Part shown: positions 28,341 to 36,816 of the stretch, in pieces
Position numbering within the stretch: the first letter of the stretch is position 1
How the letters are laid out: every line of letters starts with the position of its first letter
Assembly: GCA_963848115.1 (NCBI GenBank)
Contig: CAWKCP010000007.1
Coordinates: 992,001-1,056,000 of the forward strand
DNA from: JAWKOK01 sp963848115
Lineage (GTDB): Bacteria; Chloroflexota; Anaerolineae; Caldilineales; Caldilineaceae
DNA: 64,000 nucleotides
Reading direction: 5' to 3'
Position numbers and translations under genes: made by a program
The notes under the pieces: model-generated
What the model saw: only the letters and a program-made list of their open reading frames with translations
Told to the model about the DNA's origin: nothing
Database searches by the model: none

Positions 28341-29634
28341 CGCCTCGTTGCTGTTCCCAAACAAAGGGAAGCGCCATCTGGAAGACAGGCAAGAGAGAAA
28401 GGTCGGTGATATCACCCATCAGCAGCTCTTTTGTGATGCCCTTGATGGGTGCCGATGAGATCAAGTCGCCGGCCTCATCGGTGAACAGAAGTTGCTGCGA
28501 GTCAGCATCAAACGTGATTTCGGTCTGTTGCCGTTTCCATTGGGCACCGAGATAGTAGATCTGACGGCCAAGGGAGAGGGTGCCGCCCTGACTGATGCGA
28601 CGGAACCAGCGACCCTGATCGAGATAGCGGAAGACTCTGTCCAAATCAAGCATCTCTGATTCGGCGCCAAGCTGGTAAGGGTTTCCCGAGTGTGTGGCTT
28701 CAGGATACGCGACCAACGGCGGACGGTCATCGAGCGAACGACAAGGTAGATTATGATTGAGAACCGTGCGTCTCTTTTCGAGAGCCGAGTAGAGCGCAGA
28801 CCAATCAGTGAAGGTATGGCCCTGGACAACCTGTCGATACCAAAGTTGATGAGACCGTTCGGTCATGCCTTGGTCCCTGGGTTGGTGAACACGAATCAAG
28901 GTCATAGAAATGCCCAAGGCGATGAGCCACAGATGTAAGCGAGTTGGAAAAGGAGAACGACTGGTGTTGTCATAAAAGACGCTTTCGTGGTCGAACTGGA
29001 TGGTTTCCGGGATTCCCCACTCCATGAAAGCAAGGCGCAGGCAAGCCTGGTAGTCTTCCGTATTGGCATGCCGTTCAACCCTTGTCTGTCCAAGCCAACA
29101 CGGATAGCTGAGAAGGCGAGCATGGGTGAACCGATCATTGAGGTCGATGAGGGTGACCATACCCACATCCGGTATTTGCTCGTATCCACGAGCATCCAGT
29201 TCCCATACTTGATGGGCGTGGTCAACTCCACCAGTCTGGCTTTCCGGTAGGTCCACTGACGGTTCTCGATCAGCGATGACCCCTTGGGCCTTCAAGAAAC
29301 GAGCGATAGTTGCACGGCTGGGCAGTTTCTGTCCTTCGAATGCATCATGCATAGCCAGTTCGGTCCGCAAGGTGAGAGGACCCCAGCCTGGATTCTCTTG
29401 CCGCCAACGCCGAAGCGTATCGCGGATTTCAGCAGGAAAGCTACCTAACGATCCCGTTTCTGGGCGACCCATCTGCGCATGGAGGCCAGCACGTCCGAAC
29501 AGACGGCCCCGTCGACGCCACTTCTGGATCGTACGTTGTCGCCATGGCAGACGGCGGGCTGTTCGCCACGATGCTTCGCCTTTCTCTGCAGACTCGTGGA
29601 TCTCGATCCGTTCTTCCAACGTCGTGCTGGCCAT
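28315..29634 (-). CDS. Transposase, integrase-core DDE
   Basis: 439 residues. The N-terminal helix-turn-helix part (about 1-60) has R-R-L-P-W-R-Q-R-T-I-Q-K-W; a second small domain at about 75-130 has W-G-P-L-T-L-R-T-E-L. The rve core has its acidic triad in VWELDARG (about 144), TIQFDHESVF (about 213) and DQGMTERSHQ (about 257). A C-terminal beta domain of ~120 residues follows. ATG is preceded by AGGAGG. The final residues ARLYETVS are encoded inside the terminal repeat, so the gene runs into the element's own end. No ATPase (TniB/TnsC) or TniQ gene accompanies it. Confidence 0.93.
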   Translation of the reverse strand: MASTTLEERIEIHESAEKGEASWRTARRLPWRQRTIQKWRRRGRLFGRAGLHAQMGRPETGSLGSFPAEIRDTLRRWRQENPGWGPLTLRTELAMHDAFEGQKLPSRATIARFLKAQGVIADREPSVDLPESQTGGVDHAHQVWELDARGYEQIPDVGMVTLIDLNDRFTHARLLSYPCWLGQTRVERHANTEDYQACLRLAFMEWGIPETIQFDHESVFYDNTSRSPFPTRLHLWLIALGISMTLIRVHQPRDQGMTERSHQLWYRQVVQGHTFTDWSALYSALEKRRTVLNHNLPCRSLDDRPPLVAYPEATHSGNPYQLGAESEMLDLDRVFRYLDQGRWFRRISQGGTLSLGRQIYYLGAQWKRQQTEITFDADSQQLLFTDEAGDLISSAPIKGITKELLMGDITDLSLLPVFQMALPFVWEQQRGARLYETVS

Positions 29635-29692
29635 TTTTACCTCCTATTTCCACCATCGGAAATCCTGGAGGTTATTCTAGCTGAAAAGTGCG

Positions 29693-29735
29693 CACGACTT
29701 TATGAGACTGTTAATGTGCACGACTTAATGAGACT
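29693..29735. repeat. Right end of the IS: two 17-bp repeats
   Basis: CACGACTTTATGAGACT at 29693-29709 and CACGACTTAATGAGACT at 29719-29735, again at 26-bp period and in mirror orientation to the left end. One base differs in the outer copy. Confidence 0.9.
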
Positions 29736-31321
29736 CAACACGGTTGAACTCGACATACTTCTCATTGAAGCCCTTCAGCACGGCTCCAAATGCCTCCTGC
29801 TCCTGCGGGTCACACACAAAACCGATGTCGTTTTCGTCCCAATCAAATTGGTCTGCGTTGGCAATTAGTGGGCAATTGTCCACAACGTCAAGCCACCCAT
29901 CGCCGTCGTCGTCATCATCACAGGGATCGGCCATGCCGTCCCCGTCCAGATCCGTGTTGTCCGCACTGGAGACCAGCGGGCAGAGGTCGCAGGCGTCGCC
30001 GATGCCATCGCGCGGCAGACCCAGGTTGAATTCTGTCGTGTCCTCCTGGCCGAAGTTGGCATTGACCGGACAGTTGTCCAACTGGTTTATCCACAGATCA
30101 CCGTCGATGTCCGGGTCGCAGGCATCGCCCAGCCGGTCGCCCAGGTCCTTATCAAGGTTCTCTTGGCCGGGATTGAAGACCTCGCGACAGTTGTCGGTGG
30201 CGTCCAGCACGCTATCGCCGTCTGTGTCGTCGCGGGCGTCGCCAAAACCGTTGTTATTCCAATCCGCCCAGCCAGGATCGGCCACCCGCGGACAGTTGTC
30301 CATGGCGTTGGCGCGGCCGTCGTTGTCCATGTCCGGGTCGCAGGCGTCGCCCATGCTATCGCCGTCCAGATTGTCCTGGTCGGGATTGAAGACGATGGGA
30401 CAATTGTCGTGGCCATTGGGGATCCAGTCGCCATCCGCGTCCGGGTCCATGTTGTCCTCGATGCCGTCGCAGTTGATATCGCCGTTGCCGATGCCCACCG
30501 CCGCGTAGGCGTTGCGCACCGTGCGGGCCTCGTCGTACTTTGTGCTGCGATGGTAGACCTGGACGTCGTTGAAGCCGCGGCTGTTTACTCCGGCAGTATT
30601 GGCCAGATCGATGGCCTCCTGCACGGTCATGTCGCGCATGTTCTGGAAGTTCGTACCGGCGGTGACGCGGTTGACGAGTACATTGTAGAAAAGATGCTGC
30701 GCCTTGACCCGCCCAATGGGTTGCACCAGGATGCCGTTGACGGTGCCGCCCTGTATGATCAGATAAGCGGCCTTGTTGTTGATGCCGCTGTTCGTATGCA
30801 CGCCGCCGTTGTCGTTGGCCGTGTTGGGGTTGGCGACAGCCGGGCGCAAGCCCTGCCCATCACCGCTGTTGGCCCTCAGCATATGGTCCGGATCGCCATA
30901 ACACGGAGGATTGCTCATGTCGCGCGAGGCGGGTGTGGCGGAACAACCGGCCACACCCGGCACGGACTCACGTGCAAACGCACTATTTTCACCAAACAGA
31001 AAGTTGCCTGGATCGACCATGTAGCCAAAGATGTCGGCAAAGCTCTCATCCAGCGCACCGGACTGATCGGCGTAGATCAGGCCGCCTTCGCTGTTGTCCA
31101 CGGCATGGGTCCACTCGTGGCCGGTAATGTCAAGCCGCGTCGTGTTACGCGCAAAGAAGAAGAGGTCGCAGGCGCCATAGGAGGCATTGACCGTATTGGG
31201 GCCGCCGGGATTGATGGGCCGAAACTGCACATGGATGTTAACCTCGACCTCTTTCTCATCGTTGTCGTAGGAGTCGCGGCCAAAGGTCCCGCGCCAGTAG
31301 TTATCGACAGTGTGAAAGTGA

Positions 31322-31906
31322 TTATTGAGCGCTCAGGTTGCCCAGTTCGGACGGAATATTGCCGCTCAACTGGTTGGAGTCCAAGTAGAGTAGCTGCAAG
31401 TTGCTGAGGCTGCCCAGTTCGGACGGAATGTTTCCGCTCAACTGGTTGCTGGAAGCGTAGAGTATCTGCAAGTTGCTCAGGTTGCCCAGTTCGGACGGAA
31501 TATTGCCGCCCAATTGGTTGGTGTACAGGTAGAGCTGTTGCAGGGCGCTCAGGTTGCCCAGTTCCGGCGGTAGAATGCCGATCAACTGGTTGTCATTCAA
31601 GGTGAGGGCCTGCACATGGCTGTTGTCGCACGTCACCCCATACCAGGAACAGGGCCCATCCGTCGCCAACCAGTCCGTATGGTCCGTCCACGTAGGGCCG
31701 TTGGTGCTCTCGTAGAGGGCTACCAGTGCGCTGCATTCTGCGGTCGGGAGCTGATTCTGCTCAACGGCGCAGTCGTATTTCGTCGTTGCCGCACCGGCCG
31801 TCTGTAGCCGGGCGCCCTGGCTGCCAAGATCAATCTGATCCCAGACCAGCAGAGTCAGAACCAGCAACACAACCGCCATGCACAAAGTCCGGATTCTGTG
31901 TTTCAT
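31322..31906 (-). CDS. Secreted leucine-rich-repeat protein, 3' end lost at a fusion junction
   Basis: 194 residues from the ATG at 31906, supported by GGAGAGAAGCG before it. A hydrophobic export segment (about 8-25) is followed by a cap rich in polar residues with C-A-V-E-Q, A-E-C-S-A-L, GPTWTDHTDWLATDGPCSWYGVTCD, close to the N-terminal caps of plant-like LRR proteins. Then come repeats of L-x-x-L-Q-x-L-Y-L-x-x-N-Q-L-x-G-x-I-P-x-E-L-G-N-L. After the fifth repeat the frame ends abruptly (GNLSAQ, then TAA), exactly where M4 protease sequence begins in another frame. The gene therefore looks like a truncated array joined to the protease remnant by deletion. It could still be made as a small surface protein. 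Confidence 0.75.
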   Translation of the reverse strand: MKHRIRTLCMAVVLLVLTLLVWDQIDLGSQGARLQTAGAATTKYDCAVEQNQLPTAECSALVALYESTNGPTWTDHTDWLATDGPCSWYGVTCDNSHVQALTLNDNQLIGILPPELGNLSALQQLYLYTNQLGGNIPSELGNLSNLQILYASSNQLSGNIPSELGSLSNLQLLYLDSNQLSGNIPSELGNLSAQ

Positions 31907-32196
31907 CGCTTCTCTCCATTCTTCTCGAACAGAACCTGAAGCGTTGGCGGTTCGCCTTCGCCGGCGCTCCAAGTATGCAACTCACCGATGGCGTGCTGGC
32001 TACTTTGTTCATCGGCCAGCAGAATTGATCAGGCAGCACGACGATAATCGTGATGTGAACCTCTCAGAATGGGTAAGGCTACGATCGTTCCTGAACCCGG
32101 TCGATCTGCCGATGGCACCGGTCTCGGTTGCCCGATGATGAAAGAATATCGGTATTTATGGAGGCATTACACTGGTTCATGAATGGGTCAACGGCC

Positions 32197-32664
32197 TTAT
32201 ACGGTGATCGGCGGCCCCACCACCTCCATGCCGTGGGCCCGAAATAGCCGCTGCAACTCCGCCTGCGGAGGGGCCGCGCTCAGCTGGGCAAACTCGTCAA
32301 AAAAGGCTTGCATGGCGCCGGCGGGCTGAAAGGCGATGAGGAGTCTGCCCTGGTCATCGCCAATGTGCGCCCAGACGTGAGGTACGGCGCGTGGCGCAAG
32401 CACCGAATCGCCGGGAGACAAGCAGAAAACCTCATCACCGATCTCCACGACAAATTCTCCTTCCACTGCATAGAACCACTCTTCCTGGGCGTGATGTACA
32501 TGGCGCGGGGGGCCGCCCTTGCCGTGGCTAACGTTTTCCACGACGAACAGGGCGTCGCCCGTGTCCTGGCCCAGCACTTTGTAGGCAATGATCAGGTTGC
32601 CGAGCACCGGCCGCGGCTGCAACAGACGGTCACCGTTGGCCGGCACTACTGCGGGAATGTCCAT
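32197..32664 (-). CDS. Cupin-domain protein
   Basis: 155 residues from the ATG at 32664, preceded by AGGAGAG at good spacing (63 nt of open frame upstream are not needed). It has a single beta-barrel cupin with both motifs: GGPPRHVHHAQEEWFYAVEGE, in which two His and one Glu can bind a metal, and PGDSVLAPRAVPHVWAHIG with the last His. The fold suits a dioxygenase, isomerase or sugar/quercetinase-like binding protein, but substrate cannot be deduced. It may be transcribed with the two genes upstream on the same strand (lipoprotein and DUF1772). Confidence 0.88.
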   Translation of the reverse strand: MDIPAVVPANGDRLLQPRPVLGNLIIAYKVLGQDTGDALFVVENVSHGKGGPPRHVHHAQEEWFYAVEGEFVVEIGDEVFCLSPGDSVLAPRAVPHVWAHIGDDQGRLLIAFQPAGAMQAFFDEFAQLSAAPPQAELQRLFRAHGMEVVGPPITV

Positions 32665-32723
32665 CGAATTTCTCTCCTGTTTCCTTGTAGACTGCACATA
32701 CATCCGCCACGTCATCGTCGTGC

Positions 32724-33256
32724 TCACTCGATCTTCTGGACGGTCAGTCCAGAAAAATCCCCTTCAATCGAGAATTCGACGCCATTGATATCTGTCCCGG
32801 TGGCTGCAAACGAACCGAAGCACGTTTGGCCGTCAAATGCCTCCAGTGAAACCTGGCCTTGCGCAGATATTAGTGCCGGCGGCTCGGCATTGAGGAAGTT
32901 AAGCTGGGCTTCGCCCGGCTGAGGCGCCTCATACTGCGTGCCGACCGGGTAGATACCCGTTCTGTTCCCTGGATATTCACAGTCAGCATGTCTTGGTTGT
33001 CTGGACTGCTGAGAAACAGTTGCAGCTGATCGCCATCCAGCATCCCGCCGACGCTGCCAGTATCAGCCTGCTGATACAAGGCCAGTTCGTCTCCGTTCTT
33101 GATAACTTTGACCGCATAGGCTACGTTGCTCGCCTGCTGCGGCTCGGCAGTGGCTACTTCTCGGCTCATCTCAACGTTGTCGGGAACCGCTCCACCGCAG
33201 GCAGCCAACAGGATAAGGACGATGAGATAATAGACGAATCGTGGTCTGGTCATCAT
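32724..33256 (-). pseudogene. Small lipoprotein gene interrupted by one frameshift
   Basis: The first frame starts at ATG 33256 (AAGGGAAAG upstream) and encodes a lipoprotein signal with lipobox LLAACGG, then AYAVKVIKNGDELALYQQ and DMLTVNIQG. It then loses similarity. One base back (a G missing from the CAGGGAAC run near 32975), the next frame continues smoothly: NRTGIYPVGTQYEAPQPGEA, then LEAFDGQTCFGSFAATGTD, ending V-Q-K-I-E at 32724. The repaired protein would be about 177 residues. It is either a real single-base lesion or a sequencing error. Function is unknown; it is a membrane-attached outer-surface protein. Confidence 0.7.
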
Positions 33257-33280
33257 TCTTTCCCTTTTCTTCAAAACGCG

Positions 33281-33748
33281 TCAACGGAAAACAGGGTTGC
33301 CTTCAATCAGGATTGCTATGATAAGAAGACTCAACGTGCTGATGCCTGCAAGCGTACGCACGACATGCCAACGCCACCACTGATCGCGTAACGCCGTCCA
33401 ATGGGCAGGTGGAGTTTGAATGTTCCACTTCATCACTTCGCGGTTGATGGGTTGGTTGCCAAACCGCGTCGCCAACCCGGCAATGATCATGCCGGCAATG
33501 GCGTCAAGCAGCAGATAGAATGCTCCGGTAAGTTCCCTGGCAAGTACAGCCAAACCAATCGTAAGCAGGATGCACACGGCGCCTAGTATCGGCAGCAGTG
33601 TATTGAACTTGCGAATTGATTGTTGTTGCTGTTCAACGTATGTCGAGGCTGATAGATGGGCAGGATCAAATCCGATCCAGATCCCAAACATAGTCCCAAC
33701 AAGAAGCGCCATGATAAGCAAATCGGCAAAACGGATAATCATCGTCAT
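33281..33748 (-). CDS. DUF1772 (anthrone-oxygenase-like) membrane protein
   Basis: 155 residues with four predicted membrane helices (about 8-28, 50-70, 75-95, 132-150). The hallmark segment NQPINREVMKWN plus PPAHWTALRDQWWRWHVVRTL is typical of DUF1772 proteins, some eukaryotic members of which act as anthrone oxygenases. The bacterial role is not established. It lies 25 bp upstream of the lipoprotein gene on the same strand and probably shares its transcript. Confidence 0.8.
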   Translation of the reverse strand: MTMIIRFADLLIMALLVGTMFGIWIGFDPAHLSASTYVEQQQQSIRKFNTLLPILGAVCILLTIGLAVLARELTGAFYLLLDAIAGMIIAGLATRFGNQPINREVMKWNIQTPPAHWTALRDQWWRWHVVRTLAGISTLSLLIIAILIEGNPVFR

Positions 33749-33914
33749 TGTTATTAGGTTCCTTCCCTATGTCAGCTATCCCATCCCATCAGAATAGGCC
33801 TATGGTAAAATAGATTGAAGCGATTTTTACACAGAAATTTCACAGATTTTCAAAGGCGACGCGTGGACGCATCATGAGTGTCAAGTTGATCATCTGTCAG
33901 TCAAGGATGCCGGA

Positions 33915-36490
33915 GTGCGACGAAATTCGTTCGGCGACTTCTTGCGTTTTTTGCGCAAGCAAGCAGGCATGACACAGAGCGATCTGGCCGTGGCAACGGG
34001 CTATAGCGTTTCGTTCATCTCCGGGCTGGAATGCGGCACCCGCGCCCCAAATATCGATCAGATCGCCCTTCGCTTTGCGCCTGCGCTGGGCTTACAAGAC
34101 GAGCCTCGCCTGGCCGCCGATCTCATCGAGCTGGCAGCGTTTGCCCGTGGCGTTAAGCCACCGATCTCTCTCGTTGTCCCGTTACGGCGGAAGCTGACAT
34201 CTCAAACGGACGAGGACGAACACGGGGCCTACCTACCTTTACCGCCGACAGAGATGGTTGGCCGCGAGGCTGAGGTCAAACTACTCTGCAGCCGCTTGTT
34301 GGGCCACAGCGGTCGCTTAATGACGCTGACGGGTCCACCCGGCGTCGGCAAGACTCGTTTGGCGTTGGAAATGGCGGGACGAATCGCTCGCGTTCAACGC
34401 GATGGCGCCAAATTTATTGCGCTCGCGAGTCAACAGGATGCGGTGCAATTGGCGCCGGCGATGGTCGCTGCATTGGGGCTGGCCAGCATGAGCAAGAAGC
34501 CGCCCGCCTCTCGTCTGGTCAGCTATTTGCGACAGAAACAGATGCTATTGGTCTTGGACAATTTTGAGCAGCTGCTGTCCGGTGCCGAGCGCAATCCAGC
34601 CACTTCGCTCCTCGCCACCCTGGTAAGCGAATGCCCGAATCTGCTGCTGATCGTCACGAGCCGAGAGCGGCTGCATCTGCGCTGCGAGCAACGACATAGA
34701 GTTGCGCCGCTCGATCTGGACTCTGCAGTCGAACTGTTCATACAACGGGCGCAGACCATCGAATCTCTCGAAGACGTCACCGAACCTGAACGCCCTACAC
34801 TGGAAGCTGTCTGCCGCCAGTTGGACTGCTTGCCCTTGGCCATCGAGCTGGCCGCGGCGCGCCTCGATCTGCTTGCGCCCGCGGCGATCTTGGCCCACGT
34901 CCAAGAACGCCGTCTGGACATCCTTGTCAATGGGCCCGTCGATCTGCCACCCAACCAGCGAACGCTACGCACCGCCATCGAGAGCAGCTACACATTGTTG
35001 AGCGAGGAGGAACAGAAGCTCTTTTGCGAACTGGGCGTCTTCATCGGCGCTTCGATGCGCAGGCCGTTGTTGGGCTGGGCCGATCGGAGTTGTTGCTGGA
35101 ATCGCTGATCGGCAAGAGCCTGGTCTTTACCGTCAAATCGGACGGCGATACCCGTTTTTCGATTCTGGAAACGTTGCGTGAATATGCTCTCGAGAAACTG
35201 ACTTCATCCGGACGAGAACAAGCCACGCGCATGCGCCATGCACGATATTTTGGCGAACTGGCCGAAACCGTCGCAAGCAGAATTGATAGTTCGGAAAGGG
35301 GCAGCCGGCTGGATCGGCTGGAACTGGAACATGACAACCTGCGCGCTGCCTTGGGCTGGCGTCTGACCCATGATCCCGAGGCAGCACTTGCCATGTCGGT
35401 CGCGCTTGAGCCGTTCTGGTTGGCGTGTGGATATGGTATCGAGGCGGAAAAGTGGTTGAGCAAGGCGCTGGGGCGCAGCTTGCAGCCCGATGCACTGCGG
35501 GCCACCGGCTTACTGGCGCTCTCTTCCTTTCGTCGGCGATCAGGAGATGCTGCTGGGGCTGCGGAAGCACTCTCGCAAGCTGAGCGCATCGCTATCCTTG
35601 TAGAGGACACGTCTGTTTGGCTCAAATTTCACAACTGTGCCGGCTGGCATTCCTACGACGTCCACAACTACGACCAGACACTCGACCACTTTGAGCGGGG
35701 CCTTCTGCTCGCCCGAGCGCAAAATGACCACGCTCAGATTGTCCGTTTCTTGACTGCCATCGTCCATCTGCAGCGCGATCTGCCAGACCTGCGCAGCCAG
35801 GTCATTGCCTATCTGGATGAATGTCTGGACCTCCTCCGAGAGCTGGACGATACAGAGTCGCTCGTATTTGTTCTCCAGCAATATGGGATCATCTCGGCGG
35901 TGGCGAAAGACTATCTCTCTGCGCAGAATTATTATCGCAAGATGTTGGAAATTCACCGCTCAACTGGAAACAAACTAGGGCTGGCATGGGCGCTGAGCCT
36001 GCTGGCCGAAGCAGCCTGGTTTCAGCGCGATCTGAGCGGCGCCCAACAACAATACGAAAGAGCCTACATCCTCTTTGTCGAGCAGGACAACGTGGACGGC
36101 GCCATGATAATTCTGCACCATTTGGGGCAGATTGCACGGCAGCAGGGTCGCATTGACGATGCGGTATCGTTCTATTGCAGTAGCCTCAACTCTGCCGCCA
36201 CGCTCAACAATCGACATATGGTTGCACGCTGTTTGGCAGGACTGGGCGGCACAGAAATCGAACGTACAAACATCGAACAGGCGGCGTTCCTTATCAGCGC
36301 CGCCCATCGACAGTTTGATACGCTGCCTCCATTCCTTGCCCCCTACGATCTGGCCGAACTGGAGCATCACACTGCTCGCGTGCGCGCTGATATCCACGTA
36401 CCCGCTGTCTCTGCAGCCTGGGATATGGGCCAAATCACGCCGACGGAACAGGTGGTGTTCGCCACACTGATGAAGATGAGTGCAGAGTAG
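33915..36490 (+). pseudogene. XRE-type regulator with NTPase and TPR-like repeats, split by one frameshift
   Basis: GTG start at 33915. Residues 5-70 are a Cro/C1-type helix-turn-helix (FGDFLRFLRKQAGMTQSDLA). A P-loop NTPase follows: MVGREAEV, GPPGVGKTR (Walker A, about 140), LLVLDNFEQLL (Walker B, about 212), IVTSRERL (sensor) and CLPLAIELAAARL. At about 35049 a GGCGGC has become GGCGC, so the first frame ends at 35108 while the continuation FDAQAVVGLGRSELLLESLIGKSLV lies in the next frame. It then runs for over 450 residues of TPR-like helical repeats to 36490. The family (AfsR/LuxR-type STAND regulators) binds DNA on ligand sensing. A programmed frameshift is not supported; a lost base is simpler. 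It lies upstream of the ATP-grasp operon on the same strand. Confidence 0.82.
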
Positions 36491-36518
36491 ATTCTCTCAC
36501 AGAGAACGTGCTGGTCAT

Positions 36519-36547
36519 TTGCAGAGTCGAATCGATCTGCGTATAAT
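36519..36547 (+). promoter_or_regulatory. Promoter of the leader RNA and ATP-grasp/transglutaminase operon
   Basis: TTGCAG (36519-36524), exact 17-bp spacer, perfect TATAAT (36542-36547). Transcription should start near 36553. Confidence 0.75.
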
Positions 36548-36552
36548 CAGCG

Positions 36553-36713
36553 CATAATTCGGGAATGGGTCGCCATTGCCGCCAGACAACGCTCAGTGCC
36601 GGGCCTGCTCAACGCTCATTGGGCAGGTGTCTTGCCAGATCTGAACTGTACTAACCAATCGAGATGCTCCCAAAGACAGAAGGTTATCCTTCTGTCTTTT
36701 GGAGCATTTTTTG
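36553..36713 (+). ncRNA. Putative structured leader or small RNA ending in a terminator
   Basis: About 160 nt between a strong promoter and a strong terminator, with no good reading frame. Three hairpins are visible: AATGG-GTCG-CCATT near 36575; a perfect 9-bp stem CCTGCTCAA/TTGGGCAGG (36604-36627); and the terminator. The motif CAACGCTCA occurs twice (about 36588 and 36610). It lies ~100 nt before the operon start, so it is either an attenuator/riboswitch controlling readthrough or an independent small RNA. No known class is recognised. Confidence 0.5.
36664..36713 (+). terminator. Strong intrinsic terminator upstream of the ATP-grasp operon
   Basis: ATGCTCCCAAAGACAGAAGG pairs over 20 bp (one G-T pair) with the arm at 36688-36707, loop TTAT, followed by six T. 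It stops the leader RNA before the first operon gene. Confidence 0.92.
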
Positions 36714-36816
36714 TGTGCGATCCTCAGCCGTTTGAACCGAGAATCGCGCCAGTTGACCTGTTTTGGGGCGCTTATTCGTCCTGATCTGATGCAGCGATTG
36801 CATGAGGAGTAGACCC

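Larger units (their letters stand above)
28293..29740 (-). mobile_element. Insertion sequence (rve-type DDE), 1448 bp, 4-bp target duplication
   Basis: Ends are TGTTGAGTCTCAT...ATGAGACTCAACA. The 4-bp CGGT occurs directly before 28293 and directly after 29740, and removing one copy restores the M4 protease frame, so the boundaries are exact. Each end holds two direct copies of a 17-bp motif at 26-bp spacing. It carries one gene, the transposase. The TGT...ACA ends and repeated binding sites recall elements with TniA/Mu-like integrase-core transposases; the formal IS family is not certain (IS481-like is possible). Confidence 0.93.
27871..31332 (-). pseudogene. M4 thermolysin-like metalloprotease with thrombospondin type-3 repeats, N-terminally truncated and split by an IS
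   Basis: On the minus strand the remnant starts in the middle of the catalytic domain (HFHTVDNYWRGTFGRDSYDN, then ITGHEWTHAVDNSEGG with HEXXH, then GALDESFADIFG carrying the third zinc ligand). It continues through GVHTNSGINNKAAYLI, then a calcium-binding type-3 array (repeated D-x-D-x-D-G-x and D-N-C-P units). At KYVEFNR it is cut by the IS at 28293-29740. Joining across the insertion with one 4-bp copy removed gives an unbroken frame E-F-N-R-D-F-I-V-P-V-P-I-C-P. Beyond it two more one-base shifts (near 28210 and 28070) lead to a C-terminal piece ending AIFLPLIRTQP. Signal peptide and propeptide are missing; they are replaced by the LRR gene at 31322. It was a secreted protease and is now non-functional. 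Confidence 0.88.

Noticed and set aside
28293..29740. CRISPR-associated or Tn7-like transposon
   Set aside because: End architecture is similar, but there is no TnsC/TniB, TniQ or Cas gene and the element is only 1.4 kb.
30163..31407. A 414-codon plus-strand frame rich in Val/Ala/Gly
   Set aside because: It mirrors the Asp-rich calcium repeats and catalytic part of the M4 protease on the other strand; no homology or ribosome site of its own.
35024..35110. Programmed ribosomal frameshift in the XRE-ATPase regulator
   Set aside because: No slippery heptamer or downstream structure is seen; GGCGC for GGCGGC is a simple base loss.
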